This document shows, in pieces, positions 36,189 to 47,300 of a stretch of 64,000 nt of DNA (position 1 is the stretch's first letter; the number at the start of each line of letters is the position of its first letter). Below the pieces are notes generated by a model. That model was not told the DNA's origin and did no database searches. It worked only from the letters and a program-made list of their open reading frames with translations. The stretch comes from Paraspadella gotoi (Eukaryota > Chaetognatha), in the NCBI GenBank assembly GCA_051294375.1, contig CM119267.1, positions 25,121,783 to 25,185,782 of the forward strand. Direction: 5' to 3'. A program made the position numbers and the translations under genes.

Positions 36189-38780
36189 TTCTCTTTTACC
36201 AAATTTGGTAATTCAGTCTCAGCACTGATGATGAACGAAATACACGTTCGAACTTACTGTGCGACATGCTCTAAACCATTTAAAATAAAAATTCGTTGTG
36301 AAAAACTAAAAATTGTTATTTCGTCCAATCATTCTACCAACGAAAAGAAAGATTTACAAACAATGCTATAAAGCTAAACTATTTTCAATAAGAACGGTCA
36401 AAAAATTATAATCTCTATTAACAAAATATATAGTTGACAATAATCAGTTAACGACTATGATATTTTTGACTTCCAAATATTTTTTTTACTTATTCAAATA
36501 AATTTTATTTCTTCATCTTAAAAAATTTTAATCTTGAATGAAATTTTAGATTGTTATATTTTTTATATTATATATTATTTATATTAATCTGCGCAATTGC
36601 CGGATATATAGCAGGTATCGCCTACCTGTCACACAAGTTGATGTACATGTGGCATTGCCTGCATCATAAGTTATTCTTCCCTTTTTCTAAAATGAATCCA
36701 CAAAAATCTCGGATGTAAATTTGGGATTTTGTATTGAGAAAAAAATAAATGGCAATAATAAAAGTTTTTAGAAAGAAAAAAATAATAATATTTTTCAAAA
36801 AACGAACGATCGTACAGAGAGAGAGAAAGAAAGAAAGAGAGAGAGAGAGACTGAAAGAGAAAAAGAGAGACAGAAAGAGACAGAAAGAGACAGAAAGAAA
36901 GATAAAGCTGGAAGGCAGCTGAACAGTCACTGCAGAACCTGAACTCGTTTTTTAAGGGTTCAAAAAAAGCAGCAACTGACAAAAATAGGAAAAAAATATA
37001 TATAATTTAAAGAAATAAAAGAAAGGCAAAAATACGTTACAATTGTTTACAATTGGAAATTTTTCCAATTTTTTCCAATCGCAGCTTGTAAAAGATTTTA
37101 TTTTTATTTGTATTAAAATTAAGATATAGCTTCTCATTAAAAAGTTATTTTGAGTTCCCATTTTTATTATAGATTTAAAAAAAATTTTTTGAATTTCATC
37201 TTCAATATTATATACTGCAATATGTAAATTAGATTAAAGCATTTCTATATACTAATTTGGATATATAATGAGTACTATAATCTCATTTGCATATTGCAGT
37301 AAATCATAATGAAGTGGAAATTCAAACAAAAAATACTTAAATCCAAATGTATATAGAAAATATCAAAGCTATTTCAGGATGAGAAGCCATATCTAAATTT
37401 TAACTTACTATAATGGCACACTTTTGTAAAACTTTATCATAATTCATAATAATTTTTATTTAAAAAAAAACGTAAGTCACAGCCAAACCTATAAAAGCGC
37501 AGTATTTTTATATAAAAACAGCGTGACGACGACGACGAACTACGTCACAAAGAAGCAATCCTAAATTATTATAGAGCCTGAACCGGCTTCGCCGGTCATG
37601 GCTCGATAAAAATTAAAATAACTGTTCAGAAAAACCGATACCTTTTTACCCTAAATCTTGAAAATAAATCCAAAAATGGCCGCAATAAACTTTAAAGATC
37701 AAATCAATTCTGATGACTTCAAAAGAGAATATATTGGCATCTTGGAAAAACTGATGAATTTTTCTAAAAGATTGCATACTAATAATGCAAACCCACAAAT
37801 TCTGGTACAGAATTCACACATGTCCCCTCTGCCTTTAAAAACCCAAACTGTCTCCACCTCAACTCAAACCTATTTCACCCAAGCCAATGCTTCAACCCAG
37901 ACTACAAAAACCAAGGCCAGTTGCAATCAATCAACTCAGACAAAATTTCCTCACTCAACCTCCTCTTCCCAAATTACCCAAACCGCCATCATTTCTGATT
38001 CAGTTTCAACTCAAACCAATGTTGCCAAGACTGATTCTCAAGTGCAGACCAACTTACCAAAGACAAAGCTAAAGATGTAAAAACTCAAGCAGGAGATACT
38101 TCAGCTGGAAAAATCCAAGATTCAACTTAAACAAGAATCATAGACGTGTTCTTCAAGACCAAAGAAGTCAACCAGCTTTTGGAAAATGCAAAAATACTGA
38201 TGGAAATAGACTTACGACCATGGTTGCGCCAGAAGATTGCTGCATTTTTGGCTCAGACTTTACAATTGCCCTTTTTTTAAGAATCAATATCAGTCATGGT
38301 GCAGTGGCATAACTTGTCAATGACTGTGACATAAATTAAAAATAAACTTTTAATCATTTAAATAGCTTTGATAGAAATCCAACAATTTTAGTTTGTGACT
38401 TCTCTCACTTTTTTAGTTCTGTATCTTTGTTTAATTTTTAGCAAGTGCTAAGTCTGGAGAGACATTATTGAAGGTACTTTTGTTTTACTTTTAGCCCGCA
38501 TAAGCGAGCAGTTTGATCGAATGCGAACTCTCTAAACACTGTCAACATTCCCAGACAAAAGACAAAGTGAAACTTGAATCATACTGACGAAGAAGAAAGA
38601 CTAAAGTGAAGACTAAAGTGAAGTAAAATGAAGTAAAGTAAAATAAAATAATAAAGTAAATATATATTAAAAAAAAAAAAATATTCTGATTGATATTTAG
38701 AAAAAAAAATCCACAAAAATCTCGGATGTAAATTTGGGAATAAATGGCGATAATAAGTTTTTAGAGGGAAAAAATTAATC

Positions 38781-38811
<31 letters not shown>

Positions 38812-40000
38812 TCGTTTTCAGACGAATCAGCAGCAGCAGAGGCACCCAGAAAAAAAGAAAGAAATCAAAAGGCAGCAGCAGAAGCAGCAGGAGAAAAGAG
38901 AGAAAAAGAAAGAGCCCCTGCAGAACCAGCTGCAGAGAAAGAAATCAAAAGGCAACATCAGAAGCAGCAAGAGAAAAGAGAGAAAAAGAATAAGCCCCTT
39001 CAGAGCCAGCTGCAGATTTTTTTTTCCCCTTTCTCTATGAATCAGTGACTAGGGAAAAGAGAAAGGGAAAGAGACATGTAATTAAAAGAAAAAAGAGAGA
39101 GAGAAAGAAATATAAAAATAAAAGAGAAAATTTGTTTGTTTTGATAAAACGTAAACAAAACATATTTAATAACTGTCCAAACTCAATTTTAAGCACATCG
39201 ATGATGAGAAGCTGTATATAAATTTTCTGCTTCATATACCCAAATTTAATCATAAAAAAGGCGATCTATAATTTGGAACGCCGCCAACAACGACGACGAC
39301 GCCACTTATGTGCAAAACCACAGCAATATCGTCGCAAACGCAAAGCGAATGCGACGATAAAAAATCAAATTTGAGAAAAGAAAAATAATTTATAAACAGA
39401 AAAAAAAAATTATTTTGCGATTGTCAATTAAAAAAAGTAATAAAGTACCGAGGAAAATTAAAGTTACAGTTTCTGAAAAAAAAAACAAAAACAAAAACAA
39501 AAACTTTTTCATTGTCAAATAAACTGATCAGCAGACGCAGCCCCTGAGAAAAGAAAAAAAAAGAGAGAAAGAAAGAGAGAGTGAGAGAGAGATAAATAAA
39601 TCGATTTCACCCTAGATGAAATTCATAAACAAATCTTTGAATGAGAAGCTATATCTTAATTTTAATACAAATAAAAATAAACTCTTTTACAAGCTATGAT
39701 TGAAAAAAATTGTAAAAATTTCTAATTGTAAGCAATTGTAATATTTTTTTTCCTTTCTTTTATTTCTTTAAATTATATATAGATTTTTTTCCCTATTTTT
39801 GTCAGTTGCTGCCTTTTCTGAACCCTTTTCTCTCTCTCTTTCTTTCTCTCTCTCTCTTTTTCTCTCTCTCTTTCACTCATACACGCATTAGTTTGTTTTA
39901 TTTATGATGATTCATGATTCATTGAGTCAATGAATGACTATAATCGAATCAATGAATGACTATCATCGTATCAATGAATGATTATCACTATTTGTTGCGA
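33900..40000. repeat. Composite purine-rich dispersed repeat cluster
   Basis: Repeated modules recur here in varying order. One contains gcgattgtcaatt (33970 and 39418). One is flanked by gaatcagtgactagggaaaa (34248, 39037). One starts ctcggatgtaaatttggg (variants near 35600, 36708, 38715). One contains gatgagaagc (37070-37135 reversed, 37380, 39205, 39640). A minisatellite of the word agtcattcattgatgcgatg occurs at 35330-35480 and, reversed, at 39900-39990. Some modules return at 50085-50480 and 56690-57370. No transposase or RT is seen. Confidence 0.6.
37676..38080 (+). CDS. Small ORF with six TQT (LC8-type) motifs
   Basis: 134-codon ORF not recognised as any named gene. The ATG at 37676 has a strong start context (aaaaatggcc); the codons upstream in frame offer only TTG. 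Residues 1-50 look helical (FKREYIGILEKLMNFSKRL). About residues 60-125 are Ser/Thr/Gln-rich with KTQT, four STQT and one ITQT spaced roughly 6 to 14 residues apart, plus a final VQT. Tandem TQT is the known anchor motif for dynein light chain LC8, so an LC8-binding scaffold is one reading. A retroelement gag/ORF1-like fragment is another, because it lies between direct copies of a dispersed repeat (36700 and 38705). A second frame resembles a continuation past the stop (KDVKTQAGDTSAG), which suggests a frameshifted pseudogene. Transcription is unknown. Confidence 0.35.
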   Translation: MAAINFKDQINSDDFKREYIGILEKLMNFSKRLHTNNANPQILVQNSHMSPLPLKTQTVSTSTQTYFTQANASTQTTKTKASCNQSTQTKFPHSTSSSQITQTAIISDSVSTQTNVAKTDSQVQTNLPKTKLKM

Positions 40001-40019
40001 AAAAAAATGTGTCTAGTCC

Positions 40020-40150
40020 AGAGCTTTGGATCTGGCAGCAGGCCTAAGCCTACAGGCGGGTTACTTTCTACATGACAACCTCAGGGCTCGAACAAGGGAC
40101 GCACATTGGGATGGTGCATTATTCCACTGAGCCGCTGCGATGGAAACAGC
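40020..40150 (-). mobile_element. tRNA-derived SINE-like copy (SINE-C)
   Basis: Read on the minus strand it begins gcagcggctcagtgg (A-box-like) and has gttcgagccctg (B-box-like) about 40 nt on, then ends with gatccaaagctctgg, a word shared with SINE-A. It ends near a Tc1-type minisatellite boundary at about 40010. Confidence 0.55.
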
Positions 40151-40458
40151 TTTAATCTATCTGTGATGTTTTAAACCAATTAATGAAAGAATTTTTTAAA
40201 AATGGTTTATATATTTCACCATCAACTCTTGCCGAGGAATTCAATCTGCCATCAAAAATAATAAAAGCCTACTTTGAAATTTTACGATCATACAAAAATA
40301 TATAAAAATATAGCCTACTGCGAAAAGGACCAAAAATTACTATTTTTTCCAAAAAATATTTACTGATAGTACGTTGTTCATTATTGACTTTTAGAATTTA
40401 CATACGTAACTTTCACTACGCTCTAATATACACCCATAATCATAATAGTTTCTATATA

Positions 40459-41191
40459 CAGAAGGCTTCATATTATAAAATGTGGTACCCCTTTTTTATG
40501 ACCAAAATCTGTTCCTACCAAACTACCTGATCGAATTTCATGAAATTTTACATTTAGAGTCTTAATGACGATATAAATGGAACTATCGAGGCGAATTTTA
40601 ATATTCAACCCCTGACAAGAGATACAGGGCCCTGGGGGTGGACCACTGGGGGGCCAAAAAAACTTCAAAATTGTTTTTTCATTTTTTGAAATTTTTTAGT
40701 GGCATCAGTTGCATTGATGTTTTAAACATATAAAAAAAAACATTTTAGAACTAAAATTGAAAAATTTTTAATAATTAAGCATAGTTTGAAGATGCATGGT
40801 TCATCATTTTACTTCCAATTTTCCTAAATTATTCCAAAACTGACTTGAACTGCTGATGTTCATGAAGCTGAAAATTAAGGTAAACTAATATTTCTGTGGT
40901 AATTAATATGTTTTTGTGAAAAAGTAAATGTCTATGCAACTTTTCAAAACAAAAATAATAAAAAAATTTTAAAAAATTTTTTGACCATTTATTGCCCCTA
41001 AGGGTGACCCCTCCAGGGCCCCATATCTCGGCTCAGGGGTCAAATATATTGAAATTCGCCTCGATAGTTCTATTTATATTCACATAGGGATCGTTCATAC
41101 TAAATTTCAATAAATTTGGTCCAGTAGCTTTCTCGGAACGTGTTCTGGTCACAAAAAAGGGGTACCACATTTTATAATATGAAGCCTTCTG
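40459..41191. mobile_element. TA-flanked palindromic MITE, copy 2 (opposite orientation to copy 1)
   Basis: 733 bp with TA on both sides (40457-40458 and 41192-41193) and the same cagaaggcttcatattataa ends. The internal GC-rich motif order is reversed relative to copy 1. It lies about 115 bp downstream of the TXNDC11-like stop codon, so it may overlap the 3' UTR. Confidence 0.85.
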
Positions 41192-41306
41192 TAATTCCTT
41201 TCCTCAGCTTCAGCTTCCATAACTTTCTTATTCACTGGACCCATTTTCTTCTCTCCCTGCTTCCATAGTCTGAAGTCCAGACTCCGACCAACTCAATCGA
41301 CCATCA

Positions 41307-44300
41307 TTAAGATCTTCGTTTCCCAATCAAAGTCCCTGCTAGTTTTGCTTCGATTCTGATCATCGTTCTCATTGTCTTTTCGATCTCCGCCAGCCTCTCG
41401 CCCAAAGACGAGGATCGCGCGGCGACGGCGCTCAGTTTCCGGCTCGACGCTGCCAGCGCCGGTGCGCATTTTATGGTGACGCCGCCGCAATCGGCCACCA
41501 GTCGGCGTTGGTCTCGTTGTAAGTCTTCGACGCGGAGGGAGAGGCGTAGCATTTTGTCGACGACGCGCGTCTTGCGCCTTTGAAGGCGAAGGGATTTCCT
41601 ACGGACCTCCTACGAGACAAGGAAGGTTAAGAGTTGAAGAAATATAGAAAAAGAGGATTTAAACAAAAGATCATCGATCGATCGATAGGCACCTAACCTC
41701 CAAATTCCTTCTGGCGCAAGCGGCATCACAGAGGCGGCCCGCCACGCGGCGTCGCGCCTCAGCGTCGCGTAGGTGACGCAAAACGAATGCGACGAGTTTA
41801 GGGAGAGCGAGAGGAGAATTGACGGGAAAGGGGTGAGAAGAAGGGGAGGAGGAGGAAGAGGAAGAAGAAGCAAAAAGGATGAGAGACGGAACTCGAGTCA
41901 TCGTTAAATTCCACGGGAGGTCATTGGCGTCGATGTCTAGACGACCTACGATCGTTGGGAAGGAAGTTAAGAGTTTAATTTGATAAATACCATGTAAAGT
42001 TATTAATTTAAACAAATTAACTAACGCACCCAATTTAAGGCGGTCAATCCCGACGAACAACTTCGCCATGTTCGAAACGTAGCGATTGAAAACGCGACAA
42101 AGTCCGCACGTGTTGGAGTAAAAAAGGAGCAGGAGTTGTTGTCCTGGGGCGGAAAGAATTCGGTGTAGACTGTCCGAGGTGATCTCGAGTAGGAATGCGT
42201 CCCCGTCACCAACGGGGCGTCGATCCGTTTCGTCTCGACGCCGCCATCGACGAAACGGTGCCGCTCGATTCTCCTCGGTGAGGTTCTTCACAAGCTCCGC
42301 CAAGTCTTTGGTCGCGGCGCCCTCGGCAAGGAGGTGAGGCGTTTCCTCGTCGCTGTCCAGAGCGGCGATGACGAAGCCGAAAGATGTGAAGCGACGTGAC
42401 GAATCCTCGGCGTCTTCGAACCTGGATGGACAATGAGAGGAAAATAGGAAAAAGACTTCTAAACCCCGGACGAACTAATTCATTAACAAACCTTTTGGCG
42501 AAGACTGGAAAGTCGTCGCGGACAACATAGGCAAACTCGACGCTGCGATTGAGCCGACAGGCGAGACCGGCGAAGCCCGGCACGGACAGTACTCCGTCCT
42601 CGACGACGTCGGCAGCGTTCTTGGTCAACGGGCGCCAACAGAGCGACGGGCGACCTCGGTAAAGTCGGCAGAAGCGGCGCCAGTCCGTCGCAGTCGGCGG
42701 AGGAGGCTCCTCCTCGTGATTAGAGACGCCGATCGAGCAAACGCGGGTAAGGTTTTTTGAAGAGGTTGTCGTGATTGTCGTTGATGTCTTGAAGCAGATC
42801 TCGGAATTGGTGAAGCGTTTCGTCAAAGAGGAGAAAGAATCTTTTTCTTCTTCGTCTTCGTCGTCGAGCTCGTCAGCGAATCGTTTGAGTTTATCACAGC
42901 AAAAGTGTTGAGCGCGAAATCGCGAGAGCGAAGATCGAAGGACGTGTTGGAACGCGTCATGGTAAGTATCGTCGCAGGCGCGAAACCACAGCGCCGTCTC
43001 GCGGAATGCCGCGTAGCTCGGGTTGTAGGCGTGAGGCGATTCCTGAAGAAAATAAATAGTTAAATGATAAAGAAACGTCTCGATAAAGGAACTCCGACAC
43101 CCGATCCACGACTCGCCCTTAAATCGGGTCCGATCATCACGAGGGTGAGATTGGCGTCTCGAGTTAAGAGAGGGTGCAACGCCGCGCCTTCTTTTGCCAC
43201 GAAGATGACCGTCGGCCGGGAGGCGTGGGTGCGGACGGTGACGATCAACGCGGCCGTAGTCGCCGGCGAGTGTGTCTTCGTTGAGTTAAAGGCTTCTTCG
43301 CCTTCTTCCATCAAAGAAAAAGTGAGCGTCTCGTTGGACGCGCGGTAGAATCTAAGGGATAACGCAGATATTTAGTTATTGTCATGAAGAAAGAAGTGTA
43401 ATGGATGGTTATTTAATATGATCTTAAATGAGATTGAATTTCTTAATCTTATTTACATATTGTAGTGTAACTTGAAATGATACATTTTCATTTTGGGTTT
43501 CAATTTTAGTTCTGTTTCTAGGTTTTTCAGTACTTAAATATAGTCTTTAGCAATATTGGTAATTAACAGTAATTATAGTAATGTTTTAATTGATTATTAT
43601 AATTTAGTATTTTATTACTTAGAGATTGACTTGCTCATATTTGGTTATCTCTTTATTTGTTCAGAAGTTTAATCATTATTCAGCTTTGGTTTTGGGAGTG
43701 GAGATCCTGATTATGATTATTATTAGTAAGAGAGTAAATAAATCGCCGGCCGAATTCTTTAAAAATTCTAATGCCCGCTAAGAAATATTTTGCTCCCTCT
43801 GTTCAAACGCCGGTCACAAAACGTTACCTTATTTGGAAGTATTTTTAGAATTGTTTACTTTACAATGTAAACCAAATTTTTCTCTCTCTCGCCGTATAAA
43901 AATGAATGCCACTTTGTACAATTAGCCAATTCGATTCCATTCGCTTTTCTGATTTCAATAAATCGATTCATTATGGCAACAGCCGGGTTGCCTGTGATGC
44001 CCATTGGGATGGGGCATCTCACTGTTGGCTTTGGGGGTTCCGACCCTCAGTGACGCCTCCAGTCACTGGCGCGGTTACCCTAGGACGGTCTCGCTTTGCC
44101 AACGCAGAGGGAAGTCGTTAGGACTGTGGATGGAACACTACGCCTGGGATGGTGTGTTCCCCCTCTGAGCCAATGGATTTGGCTGAAGGATGGTGGACGT
44201 GAGGCGGTGTGAATATACCGCCACATCATCTCATTTTGTTCGCATTTTTATCTCGACCACCTCCACTTTAGAGTCCATATCTCCTTATCAGAGCTCAATC

Positions 44301-47300
44301 AGCAAAAGGTTAACATCCTAAACAGTTAATCACTAATACGAGTAATAGTAATAGTGCTAAATTGTGTTCAATAAGGTTTCAGCACAAGATAATAAAGACC
44401 AACTAATGATGTTTAATTATGGCTCCACGTACGATCGAAGTCTTTTAGATAATGATTTCTGAACTTAAATAATTTCCATCTGTTTATTTAAAAAAACGGT
44501 TTGCTATGGTTATCTCATTCTTATTACCTAGTACTGTTCAGTTAAATTTTTACTTGTTAAAAATACGGTAAGACATGATTTCTTCGGTGATTATCAATCT
44601 AATCTCATTAACTAGCTAATTTGAGATGAATTTTTATGGTACCAAACTTTAAAAGATCAAATTCCTCTTTTGAATTTTTTCGGCTTTTATTGACACAAAA
44701 CTTTTCAGGCAAGACGGCACATTATATGATACAATTTTTTTCCCTTTCACACCGTTTCCCTGATTCTTTGTCTTCATCTCTTTTATTCTTTGTGTTTCTA
44801 TTTTTATCTTCCTCTTTCCTCCCGTACTTAACCTTACCTTTTCTACGACCCTACCTTTGACTTTTTTCCATTTTCCCTTCTTTTTCCGCCTTTCCTTTAT
44901 GTCCCTATTTTTTCCCCTTTTGCCTTCTTTTTTATTCTTTTCCCCCTTTCTCTCTCATTCTCTCCCTTCTCCTTTTCTTGTTCTCACTTTCCTGTTCCCT
45001 CCCACTACTTTTCTGCATATACATTGAGCCAAATCAAAGAAATTCCTTAATATGCATTATAAGAAAATAAATTTACGGTATCTTATGATTTTATTTCAAT
45101 TTTGGTTGCCAAGCAGATTTACTAAGATTTTGCAGAAAAATTTTCTGAGATTCTGAAAAAAAAAAAAAATCCTGACGCTTTCCATTGGTTTAAAAGGATG
45201 CGGCTTTTTTTGTTTTATTAATATTAGTATGTTCCTCAACTGTTAAAACTATGAAATAAATTTAAAATCTTATCTTTATTAACAATAAATGCAAGTCACA
45301 AAAAGTCACAAATTAATTGTCGTCTTTAAAAATTATTTATGGCTTAATGAAAAGAGTTTTTTTGATAATTTTGTAGGTGTTAAAAGCTTATTCTGTGGGC
45401 TATATTTTCTGTTAATTTAAGCCAATTTAAATTATTTTTGTTTAATAAATTATAATAGAAACTAAAACTGCGAATTTTGACTTGTCAACTTTAAAATTAA
45501 TTCATAAGTAAACTATGAATGATACAGGGAAATAAATTTACTCAAGGGTGAAGAAGATAAAGAAGAAAGGAATTCCAAAATATAAAAAAAATTTTCAACT
45601 TTCCTTGGCATTCAAATTTAAAGACGAAAGTGAAAATGGACAAAAATGGACATGATTTTTTTTCCCAAAAGTTGCGAAAATGTTACTCTTATATGATTAG
45701 AAGATGCTGAAGATGGTTTTATCCAATCTGTAGTTTGGCCTAATTTATATTATAGTGCAAATTAAATTAATTTTGTTAATAGTAACTGAACAATACTGGA
45801 AAAAGTAGTTTTTTTCTGAATGCGAGGATTGTAAGCAGAGGCTTATGTTTCCATTTCTCTACGTCAGATACAGCTATCTAGCCAATTATATAACAAAGAC
45901 TTACAGATTACATAGAAAGTATTTAATAGCGAGCATTCTTCACCGATGCAAAGTTAAGTCAAGATTCTTTCAAGTAAGATACATCTGAAATGCGCATTTA
46001 TAGTTAAGCTGTTTACACTGAACCTGTTGGTTCTTAGTGATATACATATCTTATCTCAGGCAATATACCTATACCCTCCTATAAAAGGACTTGTTTGTAG
46101 CCTATGTTATTCATTTGAATATCTTTCTTTCTTGTTAGCTTCTTTCTCTTCTTCCAATTTTTTGCTTTCCTTTCTCACCCTAAACTCATCAACTTTAGTC
46201 CTCTAAGCACTTCTTTCGTTTCTCCCTTTTCCGGCCTTTCCTCCCATCGTTATCTCTTCTCCTTTTCTCTCCTCTGATTCATTTTTCTTATTTTTCCACC
46301 TTTTCTTTCTTCTTCGCCTGTTCTTTTTTCCTTTCCCTCCTTTTCTTTCCTCCGGTCTATTTGTCTTATTTCTTTTCAACTTCTCTTTTCTCTTCTCCTT
46401 TGCCTTTTCTCTTCTCCTTTGCCTTTCCTCTTCTCCTTTTTTCTTCACCATTCCTCTTCTTCCTTCCTATTTTTACTTTCCACTTTTCGTTTCTTCATTA
46501 CCTTTCCTCTTCTCCTTTCTTCTCTACCTTTCCTCTTCTCCATTCCTCTTCTTTCTTCTTCACCTTTCCTCTTCTCCTTTCCTCTTTTCCCCTTCCACTT
46601 TTTTTTCTTCTTTACCATTCTTATATCCTCTGTTTCCTTTTTTCTTCCATCTTTCTTCTCCTAGATACCTCATATGACAGCTAATTTTAATTTATTTTTT
46701 TATATATTTTTATGCCAGTCCAAGGAGGCTGCTCTCATTATTCACTTGCAAAAAACCGTTTTAAAATAAAATTTTCGAGTTTCTCTAAAGATTTCTGACG
46801 CGCTAGTAATATTTAAAAAAAGGAAAAAACGTTTCGCTGATTTCTGAGTTATATGATGACGAAAAATGTTTCTTCAAGTTTTAATTTAAAATTTAAGTAT
46901 TGTACCAATAGTCCAATAGGAATAAGTGAGTTACTCCCTCTTTGCCGAAATTTTTATTTAACAAAGATTTTTACTGCGTAGTTCAAATCCTTAACGGTAA
47001 AAAAAAGTTATTTTCTTGAATAACTTTTGAAAGAAAAAAGGTAGCAAGGTGGGTGTGGTATCAAATTAAAGCCCTAATCATGGGACACCTTTTTAAAAAA
47101 GTTTTATTAAAAGATTTATCCATAAATATTTATACAGCTTTTATTTAAATCGGAGTTAAAAGTTAACAGTTTTTTGCATTAAAAATTTAAATGAAGGCAT
47201 ATGAATTTTTTTGTTTTTCTTTTGTAATTTAAAAAAGGAAAGACTGAATTACATTTTGATTACTATTAATTTTTCTCTACTCCATAACTTTGCTTGTATT

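Larger units (their letters stand above)
20442..41306. other. 21-kb region without a recognisable host gene
   Basis: AT-rich DNA between the RCCD1-like start and the TXNDC11-like stop. Supported contents are listed separately: polypurine tracts, SINE-like copies, telomere-like repeats, three terminal-inverted-repeat elements, a composite dispersed repeat and a small ORF. Stretches such as 23150-24020, 24460-26700, 27850-29200 and 32260-32740 show only AT-rich single-copy-looking sequence and short unsupported ORFs. Confidence 0.6.
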
